Assembly (NCBI GenBank): GCA_021397845.1
Contig: CM038039.1
Span: 5,387,731 to 5,451,730 of the forward strand
DNA length: 64,000 nucleotides
Reading direction: 5' to 3'
DNA from: Areca catechu
Lineage: Eukaryota > Streptophyta > Magnoliopsida > Arecales > Arecaceae
Below the pieces are notes generated by a model. It worked only from the letters and a program-made list of their open reading frames with translations. It searched no databases and was not told where the DNA came from. A program made the position numbers and the translations under genes. Numbering within the stretch: position 1 is the stretch's first letter; each line of letters starts with the position of its first letter. Positions 40,574 to 52,543 of the stretch are shown here, one piece after another.

Positions 40574-43500
40574 CAAGGTTCCCGGTACTAGTACCGGGAG
40601 CCGTACCAGTGGCCGGCTAATACCGGTATGGTACCGTACCGTACCATGCCGATACACGGTACGGTGTGGCGTACCGGTTCAAACTTAAATCGGTACGTCC
40701 AATTTTTTTTTTTGATTTTTTTATGTTTTTTGTGATTTTAAGGTCTTTATTTTATTTTTTAAAGGTTTAGGGTTTAGGGAGAATTTAGTATTTAAGAGTC
40801 CTAAATGCTTGAAATTTAAAATTTAAGATATGTTCGATTTCAAGATTTAGGACTAAATACTAATATTTAGAACTATTTTCAATTGAAATAAGATAAAAAA
40901 TGATAATTAAACTAAGATTATCAGTAATTAATGAAAGTAAAATGTAGCATAAACATATAATTACATACCAATGTCTGGAATCGGGTAGAGTAACGATGTC
41001 CATAAATATAGGGATCACGTATGTACTCTGTAGGAAAATCGGTATATCCCTCCTGCCAGGCAGTATGATACTCCTCTAAGCTCATCCCAGGTGGTATGCG
41101 TGATGGATCATAACTAATCACAGATCCCTCTCTGATGTCGCGACTCTGAGAGCTGTCCAGAGACTAATGATATGATAGTGCAGGGACCCATCCAAATATA
41201 CCAGCAACAAAATCATATTCATAAGATGCTCCGGGCTGCATGGGATAATAATCACTGGATGATGACGTCTCAGATGCACCATATGGATCATATGGACCAG
41301 AAGCTGCCGGTAGTTGTGGATAAGAGGATCCTGAATATGAGGATGACCCAGATACATCCATGGATCCTATTCCACGTGCAAGAGTTGCAGCTGTATCGTG
41401 TCCCGAACGACCACGCGGAGCCCGTCGCCTATATGGAATCGTATCACCACATGGTCTATCATATGGTAATCAATGATCTGTATCCTGTGTGGCATGGTTA
41501 AACTGCGATTTTTCAGTGAATCGAATATGAATAGGTGGCTGCGCCTCATGTCCTCCTGCCCCTTCCTGATCACTAGATGCTCCACTACCTTCCTGATCAC
41601 TAGATGCTCCACTATTTGAAGCACTATCATCACTGTCTCTGGTATCTGAATCTGAGTGGACTGAGTACTCCGATGAAGGTGCAACTGTCTTTCATTTTCC
41701 TGTCTCTGGGTCTACTAGATGGTGGGGAGGGACGATGTACTGTATCTACTGGAGTCCTGTGAGGAATATGACTTGTTGTCCATTGTCCAGCATCCATCCC
41801 AGCCTCACTAGCTATAAAACTAGCTGGTCGAGGAGGCGATTCTGGCTCATCAAGCTCTGGTTGCTGCTGCTGCTGACTCATGACCCACCCAATCATTGGA
41901 TCTTCACCTCATCAATATATGAACTTGCAGTAGGACCGGGATATTTCAATTCTACTTCTTCCTGAATACATTTTAGCCTCAATCTTAAATTATAGTATAC
42001 ATAAACAAGATCGTTGAGGCATTTCTGTTTCAGACAGTTTCTCTGCTTGGAGTGGATAAGGCTAAATGTAGACCAGTTGCATTCACATTCACTGGATGAC
42101 ACCATCTGGGAAAGGATCTTAACTGCAAGAACCTTCATATTTTTAGCAAATCCACCAAAATGCACCCACCATTTAGCTGCAAAAGATATTACATCATTTA
42201 GAATTTTAGATTTGGCAAAATAAAAAATTTAATCATGATATAATATTACACTTACTCTTAGTAGTACCTACCAGGATTCATCTTTAATTTATTTTTGATT
42301 ACTATAGTGGATCCAAATGAATCTGTACCCTCCCTAAAAAATTTCGTCTACCAGAAAAAAAATTGTTAGCCTGTTGAAATTAATGCTCTTAAAAATCATT
42401 CAATAATTTCAACCTAACTTACTTCTTCAAGGCACATAACAGCGATATCTGGATCAGGCTTCATCTTATATATAACATTGCGTAGAGCAGACATAAGATC
42501 CTCATCCATGGCAATGTCCGGTATAGAGTACTGAAATCTCAGATTTGGATAGTAAGCTACACAAATATTTTAAGAATTAGTCAAGTGTACTTGTACGAAT
42601 CTAATTGAAACTTAATATTTAGGGACTTTATAAATTACTACGTACCTGCTAGATGCAAATCCGAACTCATTTGATAACTCCACCGTCCATCACTGATCCG
42701 GATATACTCAGATGCATGTGATGAATCTGCCTCCTGGATCTTTTTGTTTGCCCTTTGCATCATAAAATATAGCTCATCTGAGCATACTTCTCGGAGTCCA
42801 CGGCACAAAGTACCTTATATAGAGGCTCGATAGCCTCCACTACCCTCTCAGCTCGCTGCCAAAATATCTGTCTCGTCATTAAATTTTCTACATTGCTTTT
42901 CTCAGTATTTGCCCTGACATATATACTCTGCTGCCACTCCTGACTGACAAACATGGATGCAATACGGTCGATGCCTCTCCTAACGGACTTTCCGACTGAG
43001 GAGGTCCTCCTAAACTGTCTCAGACTCTCCTGCAGCACTAGCAGAAGGATCCCGATCCTGACTTAAAAGCTGATGGCCCGAATCGCTGTCTATGCCTGGC
43101 TGCCTCCTCCTACTGTCTTTGCTCATACAAGCTTCGCCTGAATAGCAGCCTCCATCTGTGCCTCCTCATCAGAAGGAATAGATGTTCCCTCTGACTCCAT
43201 GGAGTAATAAGAAGGTGGTTCTGCGACTCTGCGGTTCATCTTTGCTTTCTTCTTTGCTGCTCTTTCCTTCCCAGTTTTAAAATAAGCAAAGTATTTCTTC
43301 AACTGACGGACCTCCCGTGGACATTGTCGGCATGTAGATACATCAGGATAGCCGCCAGCCAAATGCTGCTTCAACCTTGTTATCCCTATCTTTGAATTCA
43401 GTATTGCACCATTTACACCTCCAGTGATGCTGACCCGAGAGCATCTCTCCATATAACCAGCTAATGTCTCGCTCCAGATCATTCTTCCTCCTTGATATGG

Positions 43501-44499
43501 ATCCATACCTGAATATTTAAATTATATATAAGGCCAATAATAATGTTTATTAATTAACACTATTAACCTAATTTTTAAATTTAATTTATTTTTTTATTTT
43601 TTTATTTAAAAAATCAAAAATAAAGAAAAATAAAAAAAATTTAAATTTTAGATTCATGTCGGATTCTATCATACATGCTACATATATTTTTTTTAAAATC
43701 CTAGAAATGCATTAAAAATCATTTTTTTTTCAATTTAAGACCTACGGCACTATTCATAAGATGCATCAAAACTTGAATAAATCGACATGAAATTTATAGT
43801 GAGAGTAGCTTACGAGTCCTAGATTAATAATTTATAATTACAGTTTTTTTCTTTAATTATTTTTTAATTAATTTATTAATTCAAAATTAATTTTAATTTT
43901 AAAAATTATATACTTAACAAAAAATCAAGATTTTAGTATCATTGTGTATATCTATTTTACATCTATCACATACTCTAAAATCATAGATAGCAAATAAATT
44001 TTGACATCATTTCTTCTTAATTTTCTTTTTGCACTGATTTTAATAAAAAAATTATACGAAAGAGGGAAATATAGAAAAGAAAGGTATACGTAACTTGATT
44101 CTACCTTTCTCTTCGACTTCTGCAGGTTTGATTGGGTTGAAAAGGATTAAGACAATTTTTTTTTCCGTCGTTTTTGTTTCCGCGGGTCTGCAGCAGAGTG
44201 CTCGTAGCTCTCTGCCCTTTCATTCCTTAAAACCAAAGGCAGCCCCCCCAAAGCAAGTCACATGGCTACTGTAGCCATGTGACAAAAACAAAAAAAATAG
44301 CCCCCACCCGCCCGTACCGAGCCGAACCGGGCGGTTCGGCCTCATTTTGACTGGTTCGACCCGGTTCGGTACGGTAAAGAATTTTTTTTTAATTATTATG
44401 GGGCCATTTCGATTTATATGGCCGAACCGTGCCGGCCGGCCACCGGTCCGTTCAGTACGCCCCGAACCTGCCGGTTCGGCACGGTTCGGAAAAACCCTG
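40574..44499 (-). mobile_element. hAT transposon, internally deleted
   Basis: 3.9 kb. The left end CAAGGTTCCCG (40574) pairs with the reverse complement of the right end CAGGGTTTTTCCG (44499). Flanking 8-mers GTTTTAAC (40566-40573) and ATTCTAAC (44500-44507) agree at six of eight places, and both differences are transitions: an aged hAT-type duplication. Both subterminal regions (to about 40690 and from about 44300) are GC-rich with repeated GTACCG/GGTTCGG motifs in an otherwise AT-rich element. A broken transposase gene lies inside on the minus strand. Confidence 0.82.
40921..43506 (-). pseudogene. hAT transposase, BED zinc finger and C-terminal dimerisation region
   Basis: The N-terminal exon (43506-43123) has a BED-like domain (SKIGITRLKQHLAGGYPDVS, CPREVR). 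The part from about 43040 has QFRRTSSVGKSVRR, then FVSQEWQQSIYV and FWQRAERVVEAIEPLYKVL. The usual DUF659 catalytic stretch seems missing between them. Splice-like joins follow: DLHLAG/AYYPNLRFQYS near 42645, then MCLEE (about 42430), KFFREGTDSFGS (about 42340), and AKWWVHFGGF near 42170 leading into the hAT C-terminal domain (SQMVSSSECECNWSTFSLIH, LNDLVYVYYNLRLRLK). A frame change near 41900 precedes a Gln/Ser-rich tail with two copies of SGASSDQEG (41562-41615). Probably inactive. Confidence 0.8.
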
Positions 44500-45058
44500 A
44501 TTCTAACATCTTGAAATTTTACTTTTGATGAGGGATTAATTCAAGAGAGCTCAAAATTGATAGTCCTCTCTTCAGTCTGAAACTCAAATATGGGATCTTG
44601 TATGCCTTCTTTAGTCTTCTTTTAACACCGTTGTTAGTAATGTCTTTCCTTGAAGCCCTGCTTCATTAGAGTAGATTCTTTTGTTTTGCTTTTCTTTTCT
44701 TTCTTTCTTTGGTTGGGAGAGATTGGTAGTGGTCAAAATTAGAATAGGCTTTTTCAGCCAGAGAACTTTTTATAATATTTGGATGTGGGACTATTTAAAA
44801 TTCAGTAGAAGTTCCTTTTGTATTGATTTAATAGGCAAGATAGAGTTGTGTTGGTCAAAGAGTTGCATGATAAATTTAGCACTGAGCCTCCTTTAGATTC
44901 ACATCAAAGGTCATTTTTAGCAAGCTAAGTGAATTAGACCGATTTGGATGTTCAAAATTTTCTCTGTAAATTAAAGTTGGAACAAATTGCTTACACAATT
45001 GCTACTAGTCTCATTCAAGCATTAGAATATCTATGGTCTAGCGAACGAAGATTAAATG
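44500..45058. other. Intergenic DNA between hAT element and LINE
   Basis: AT-rich, no gene or repeat recognised. The small plus-strand frame at 44681-44896 has no recognisable content. Confidence 0.4.
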
Positions 45059-45109
45059 TGTATTCTTTTTTTTTTGATAAGACATATCATTCATATAATG
45101 CTAGTATGA

Positions 45110-48100
45110 ATACAACCCACAAAATCAAAAAATAAGATACTCTAAAAAGGACCAAGAATCGACTCCATACAATGCCCAATGATGTCGCCGGAGTGGTGAG
45201 CAATGAACGAGGCAACCCAGTTAGCAGTTGAGTTTGCATCGTGATAGACATGTTAGATAACAAGCCAAACAGCACCCCCAAGCAACCTCCTAATATCCTG
45301 CAACAGAGGGTGGGTGGTAGCTCCATTGGCCCGAGACTGGATCCAGCCAATGACCGTAGAAGAATCATCCTTAACCATTAGCCGGTCAACTCGAAGAGTA
45401 TGAACCGCATAGCCAATACCAACACAAGCCGCACGAAGCTCAGCCCCGGGACCAAAGGCCTAAAGAGATGACTACCGTCAGCAGCCAACAATCTCTAATC
45501 AGGGTCTCTGATGATGAAGCCCGCTCCTCCGATACAACTCATAACACTACTATCAAAATTGACCTTGAGGAAGGTCAGGGATGGGGGCTTCTAAGAAATG
45601 AAGAGCCTACAGGATACTCGAAGATCAAAGCAGGGGCGCCAGGAATTCGACTCCCTTTCAGTCAAATCAGTAATGTCCAAGTGAGTCATCTCCGTCGCCT
45701 GAATCAGAGCATGCTTTAGGACAAGCTAGTCAGAGAGCCTTCTCGTCTCAAAAATCCAATTGTTCCTCAACAGCCAAATCTGGTAAGCAACATATACCAT
45801 CCGGACTCCCTAGGTCCTAACATGCTTAGAGTCCAAGCTTTGCCTCAACAACTAAAGAAAAAGCTGGGTAAGGCTATCTCTCCAGTCAACAACACCTAGT
45901 AGAAGGTTAGCCAGCCTCCAAATCCATGCAGCTCTCGAACTACAGAAGGGAGCATGGTCAACCATCTCCTTATGCTCACCCATGGACATGTAGTAGGGAG
46001 AGCTACATCCTTGTCCCTTAGAAGTAATCTGGTAAGGAGATGACCCCAGTTCACCTTTCAAAGAAATAAGCTAACTCTCGGATGAGCTCCAATTCTCCAA
46101 ATCTAGGCCGCATCAATCCTCCAAGCTGGTGGCTCATAATACATCGCATACAGATTCTTCGCTCTCACCCTTTGCTCACAGGAGGATTCCCATACTCTCA
46201 AATCTTGGATAGCATGAGTAGGAACCGTAATAGAAAGCACTATGCTAGCAAGGTCAGGGCCCAAAGACTGGGACATCACATCATGGTGCCATTCACCTCT
46301 CCCACTGCATAGTAACTCTGAGATCCTGATAGTCTCCCTAATCTCCATACTAACAAAAATAGGCCACCTGCTTGATAGAAGGTTGGAAATCCTGGATCAC
46401 GAAAAAAATCAGCAGTATACCCATCTCCAATAATCCAGTGTATCTGAACCATAACCTCCTACGTCCGGTCATAAATCTCCCTCCACATAAACGAACAGCT
46501 TTGTGGGGGTAAAATCTCGTTCGGCTCCATCCAGGGACCATACTTAGCCCTCATCAGAGAGCTCCAAATGCTGTCAGGATAAAAAAAAATCTTGCTGCAT
46601 GTTTAGTAAGAAAGGCCTTCCTCCTGACTATCAAGAACTGAATCCCAAGTTCCCCATTTCTTAGCGACTGACAAAGACCTCCCAAGCTAAAAGGTGCACC
46701 CCCCAACCCCCCTGGTTGGAACCCCAAAAGAAATGCTGAAAGAATTGTTTCAATTTGAGCAACAGGTCTTCGGTACCCAGGTATTAGACAAAAGATGAAT
46801 AGGCATAAAGCAGAACATATTTTACTAGGATCACTCCGCCTATCATAGAAAAAGCTTTCGCTTGCTATCTCTGGAGCCGCTCCTAAATGGCACCCTCCAA
46901 ACTTAAATAGTCAGCCCTTCTCAATCTCCAGCCAGACATGGGAACACCCAAATAGTGCCAAACCCCTTCCTATTCCACCATCCCCAACACCAATCGGATC
47001 ATATGTCTAAGCTAGGGCCTCAATTTTGGGCCGAAAAGGATGGCTGATTTATGAAAATTTACTCACTGTCCAGAAGCCTGATAGTATAAATCAATAATCC
47101 TGGAGAAGGCTATCGCATTTTGGATAAACACCCAGCCTATAAGTAAATAACCATCTGCAAACAACAAGTGGAAGATTGGCAAAGCACCTGGAGCAGGCAA
47201 ATAAGGGTCCAAACCAGAGCTACCCACCGCCATCCGTAAAACATGAGAGAAATATTAGCACAACAAATAAAGACATAGGGTGACAAAGGACAACCTTAAT
47301 GAATCCACATAGATGAGAAGTCTGAAAGCATGCTGTTGAGGAGGATGGCAAAGGATGGGTACCCGATGTAAGCCATAATCCAATGAATCCATCTATCATG
47401 AAAGCCAAAGTTGTACAATGCTCGCACTAAAAAAAACCAGGTCACGTGATCATAGGCTCGCTTCATATCTAGCTTGATCGTTATAAGACAGTGCCTACCT
47501 CGGGCCCTCTGAAGATCGTGCATAAACTCCTGAGCGACCATCATATTGTCGGAAATGCTCTGGTCTTCAATAAAAGCTTCTTGTTTAGGACAAATTAGAC
47601 GAGGTAAAACAGACTTCAACCTCTCAATCATCAGCTTGGGATAAGTCTTATACAAGGTAGTACATAAGCTAAGGGGTTGGTAATGGTGGCATCCGGCTTC
47701 TTTGGGATCAAGGTGATAAAGGTCCACATCCAAGCTGCTGGAATGTCACCAGTAGAGAACTCCTTGACTGCCTGTCCCACCTCTGCTTGGATAATAGGCC
47801 TGTATCTCATAAAGAATAAAGGAGGAAAGCCATTGGGTCCCGAGGCTTTTCTCCTCAGTCATAGATCAAAGTATCCTTCTAATATCCTCAATCAACACTA
47901 ACATGATGAGATCCCTATTTTCCTGCTCAGTAACATGGCTCATGGGATTCGAAAATGCAAAAAAAATATCACCACCAACATCAGTCGCCCACCTAGATAT
48001 GAAAAAAAGACAAACTCATTCCTTACATCTTCTTCACTGTCCAGCCACTAACCCTTACTGTCCCTAATTGCCCGGATCTGATTCCTGTGCCGTCTGATGA

Positions 48101-49196
48101 TGGTGGCATGATGAAAGAATCTGAAATTTCTATCCCTCTCCTTGATCCACTATAGCCTCAACTTTTGCCTCTAGAGTGTCTCTTGCTGCCATAATAAAAA
48201 ATGGTGGGAAGAAAGCAACCTCCGGAGATCCACCAAATCCTTCTTGGCTAGCTCACCCTCCTGGTCCTTCCTGTCTTGCAAGTTAGAGATCGTAGCCTTT
48301 ATATCCTTCAATCTTCTAAAAATGTCCCCAATCTCTTCATGGTTCTACCGGTGCTTCAGAAGCTCCAATCGCCTCGTCACCCAATATCTAGCATTATTTT
48401 GCATTGGGATCCTCCAGACTTCACGAACAATATCCCAAGAATAAGATAATCAAGCCAAAACTTCTCAAAACAGAAAGGGCTCCAATGTGAGGGAGATACC
48501 TTAGTGGTAATCAAAACCGGCTGATGATCCGAGGCAACTCTCGGTGGATGATAAACTTGGTATCTCGGGTGCATCTAGATCCAATCAGCTTCGACGAAAA
48601 TCCTATCAATCATCTTCTACACTCTTGCCCCACCTTGACGGTTATTATACCAAATAAAGTGGGGCCCAACAAAGCCCAAGTCCATCAAACCATTCCCCTC
48701 AATAAACCTCCTAAACTCCTTGGCCTTGACTCTATCCACAAAAGGCCTGCCTCCCCGCTTCTCCTAAGAGCTATCAATATATTTAAAGTCTCCAGCCACC
48801 AGAGTAGGGATGCCTTGCCCTAATAGAATGCATATCTCATTTCACAAGGCCCTACGTTCTTTATAACAGTGCTCGCATAACCCCCAGACAAGAGCCAAGT
48901 CAGACCATTCATTTCAGAAATGACGATATAGACTTGAGTATATTTATGAAAAATATCAACAGTAGCTCTACACCACCGCCACACAACAATAACTACCCTA
49001 GCCATGCCCTGAGACTCAATAGCATACATACTCAAGAAGATGGAAACCGTTGTTTGGCATTAGCGAGACCCTGGCCCGACAAATGGGTCTCTAGAAGGAT
49101 ACACATATCTGGGCTATGCAATTGCATCCACCTCCGAAATGTAGAATGAAAGGAGGGCTTGGCTTTCCCCCGAACATTCCAAACCAGCACTTTCAT
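45110..49196 (-). pseudogene. LINE ORF2: endonuclease, reverse transcriptase, RNase H
   Basis: The start MKVLVWNVRGKAKPSFHS at 49196 is the classic beginning of plant L1 ORF2. The apurinic-type endonuclease follows, with the ILLETHLSG metal-site region (about 49100) and ASDHQPVL near 48520. The RT shows KLDMKRAYDH (about 47470) and, at 47150-47161, FADG where FADD is expected: the second catalytic Asp is Gly. A C-terminal RNase H remnant (HDANSTANWVASF, in shifted frame) lies near 45200. Many stops; not functional. Confidence 0.85.
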
Positions 49197-49302
49197 GATG
49201 AATCACTGTTAGTGATGGAGCCTGCACCCTCCTAGCAGACCCTAAGGACTCCATCCCCTATTCACCACGGTCTTCTCTTGTAGTACCGTTTGCAAGTTTC
49301 AA

Positions 49303-51130
49303 TCACACCATCAAATCCTCATGGCTTTTAGTAAGTGAATTGCCCCTCGACACCACACTCCCTTCTAATTGCCAAACAACCCCACACTCACCAACTCCCC
49401 TACACGAGCTACCTCCATGGAGTTCTTGCCACCCAACAAAGTATCCTCTATCACCAGGAAATTGCCCCCCAACTTCCGGCCCCTTGCCACCCGCCACCAA
49501 AATCCCGGGCAACACCTCTCCAGATGGCCGATCACCCATGCTGCCCCTATTGGCACCCCCACATGACCCGGCCAGAGATCCTAGAGAGTCAACTTGATGA
49601 AGGTCCTCTGGTGCAGACCTTCGGCCACCAACCTCCTGCCGACCATCGTCATTTATGGGAGTAGGATGCCCTGAGGGTGCCCCCCATCGACGGCTTGATG
49701 AAGACTCACTCCCACAGGCTGATGATGAACCCACACCAGGATTGGAGGGAGACAAAGGAAGCTTACTCACTCGTGACAAGGACGACACCGGCACTGCCTT
49801 GGTCACCACCGAACTTGTTGCTTTGCCAGTGGAAGTCCTAAAGGGAGCACATGAAACAACTCCAAGTTGCCTAGATGAAACCAGGGGCTGGGTTGGCCTG
49901 GAGGGGCTCCTGGCTCGCTTGAGGTGCAACCCAATAGCCTCAGCCATAGGTCTAGCAGGCCTGGGCTTATCTCGCAGCCGACGTCTATGTTGTCCTGGCC
50001 TGGCCCCAATTCAGCCAAGGCAGCAAACCTTGACTTGGTCACCATGCTTCTGCCCGATACGGGTGCCATCCTCTTCTCTGGTGAGCATCGGCGGACATAC
50101 TTTGAAGGCTTCTACCACTTGTCTGAGTCCGGGGAGGATCCGAGGGAAGAGTTTCCGGGCACCAGCGAGGATGGTTGAGAGGGCGATGAACTCTGGTCAG
50201 AAGAGTTCGACTTGGAACCTACTTCCTTCTTCAAGCTGGCCAAAACTCTTGACGGCCTAGGCTGCCGGATCCAAGACGTTGTCACCCACGAACCAAGACG
50301 CGGCCTCTCGGACAGCACCCTCTCCCCCTTCTCCAAGTTCCCACCCTCAACGACCATTAAAGAGGTGCAGAAATTCTCTGGCTGCAGTCTTTTCCCCATA
50401 GATCTAGCTTCCTCCCGTCCCCTAGAGCATTCATCCACCGTGTGCCCCAGCCATCCACAACCATAGCAAATTGACGGTATATTCTCATATACGAATGTTT
50501 GCCAAATAACTCCGTCTTCCATCCGAATGGACACTCCCAGCTTCAATGGTTCCAAGGAGTCGAGTTCTACCCTGATCCTCACGAAACCGGCCTTTCGATA
50601 TCGGGATGTGAAGTCATCGAGCACCACCAGTTTGTCAACTTCCGAAGAAATCTCCAATAAGATTTATGGCTACCAAAACTCCAATGACAATCCCGATAGT
50701 TGGAGCCACACCACGGTTTGCCTTAGCACCTTTGCCCCTGGGACGAAACTAGCTACCCACGGCTCCACCAAGAGTTGTCCAGCAGTGAACCACAGATCAC
50801 CTTGCAAAATGGAACCACACTAAGTTTGGAACCGGATAGGTGGTGGTCCTCTCCCAGTTGAATTGCTTTCAGATCGAACTTTAGGTTCCCCGGATCTTAA
50901 AGTCTTTCGCCACCCACTTGAACAGTACCAACCGGTCGATGCTCCATACCAAAATGTCTGCTCTTCCATTGTTTTCTTCCCTCCACCCTATCCATGTGAA
51001 ACTCCAAAACTTTTGTCAAGTAGCACTGCAGCTCTTCGATCTCCTCCAAAGTCGCCTTATACCCTATCCATTGGGTCAATCTTACCGGCCCTGAGCCACC
51101 CGTGTCCAGGATTCCTTTTCCCCTACACAA
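49303..51130 (-). pseudogene. LINE ORF1: DUF4283-type domain and zinc knuckle
   Basis: From about 50800 the frame reads WFTAGQLLVEPWVASFVPG and VVWLQLSGLSLEFW, the DUF4283 signature. It continues after two stops into SRYRKAGFVRIRVEL and the knuckle CYGCGWLGHTVDEC (about 50465). A Ser/Pro/Gly-rich C-terminal half follows to 49303, in two frames. ORF1 proteins of this type bind RNA in the transposition particle. Confidence 0.82.
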
Positions 51131-51304
51131 TCTTTCGACAACTGGCCACCATCACTCCCAATCATACCCTTGTCAACCATCAGACAATAAAGAACCCCCA
51201 CACCCAATAGCTGTTCGAAGAAATGTCCAAGCTCATGCATGAAAATTGACACATCCAAACGCACCCAAGTGGACTAGTTGAGACTATTCAATTCATGTAT
51301 TCTT

Positions 51305-51853
51305 AGGTCGCATTTGGTGCATTGCCCAGGCAATCCTGAAAGATAATGTAGATTACCAATAATGTATATTGCGAGTAATGTAGATTACAGGTAATGTGGA
51401 TATATTGTTTGATATATTCAAGTAATATTGCATAAGATAAAATCAAAATTTTAAAATATCCCTAAGTTAAATCTATATTTTATTTATAAAAATAAATTTT
51501 TTAAATATTTTATATTACAAAATATATTAAATATAAAATATTTTTATTTTAAAATTAAAAAATTAAAAAATATTTTTTATACTAAATAAATTTAATATAA
51601 AAAATTAGATATTAAATAGATAATATATTTAATATATTAATTAAATATATTAATAATATATTAAATTTACACATTACATTATTAAATTTAATATAATATA
51701 TTTATATTATATGAATATATTATATTATATATAAATATATTTTATATATTAAATATATTTATATATATATATATATTTAATATAAATATACTAATTATAT
51801 TTATATAACATAATATAATATAATAAATATATTATATAATATTATTATAGTAT
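51305..51853. repeat. MITE-like start followed by an extremely AT-rich tract
   Basis: GCATTTGGTGCATTG and three TAATGTAGATTAC/ACC-type motifs at 51308-51400 resemble a MITE end; the opposite end was not found. From 51470 to 51853 the DNA is almost purely A and T, with many TATA/AATATA repeats. No gene. Confidence 0.5.
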
Positions 51854-52543
51854 ATAATATTATTGCTTATTAGACAATAATTGTTGACCATCTTCTACAG
51901 CTCTGCTAGCAAAGAACCTGCAAAATTTTGGTTGTAGCATGCATTGTCCAGGTGGTTCATTACAGTTATGGGTGATACAAAATGTGATTTGATGCAGTTG
52001 ATTCCAATGCTGGTTATAGTTTGGAAATCTTTTTTCTTTTTCTTTTCTTTCTTTCTTTCTTTATTATTATTATTTTAAGTTAGTGTTTTCATATAAGCCA
52101 CAGTATCACTATAGTATACATCAAGAATTGCTACATATGTATGTTTGTTCTCAACCAAATAAATATTATTATATAATATAATAAATATTTTTTATTATAT
52201 AATATAATAAATATATTATATAATATATTATAATATTATTACTTATTAGACAATAATTCTTGACCATCTTCTACAGCTCTGCTAGCAAGGAACCTGCAAA
52301 ATTTTGGTTGTAGCATGCAGTGTCCAGGTGGTTCATTACAGTTATGGGTGATACAAAATGTGATTTGATGCAGTTGATTCCAATGCTGGTTATGGTTTGA
52401 AAATCTTCTTTCTTTTTCTTTTCTTTTCTTTCTTTCTTTCTTTTTTTTTTTTTTAAAGTTAGTGTTTTCATATAAGCCACAGTATCACTATAGTATACAT
52501 CAAGAATTGCTGCATATGTATGTCTGTTCTCAACCAAATAAAT
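51854..52543. repeat. 379-bp tandem duplication
   Basis: Two copies at a 379-bp offset (for example TCTCAACCAAATAAAT at 52149 and 52528). They share TTATTAGACAATAATT, GCTCTGCTAGCAA and a pyrimidine TTTCTTTC tract of different length in each copy, and also the AT-rich lead-in. Few substitutions separate them, so the duplication is fairly recent. Noncoding. Confidence 0.88.

Larger units (their letters stand above)
45068..51295 (-). mobile_element. Near full-length L1-type LINE
   Basis: 6.2 kb on the minus strand. It ends in an A tail (T run at 45066-45076 on the plus strand) and is flanked by a TGTATTCTT direct repeat (45059-45067 and 51296-51304), a target duplication. ORF1 (zinc knuckle) and ORF2 (endonuclease, RT, RNase H) are both present in the usual order but are broken by stops and frameshifts. 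The length is normal for a complete plant L1. Confidence 0.85.
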
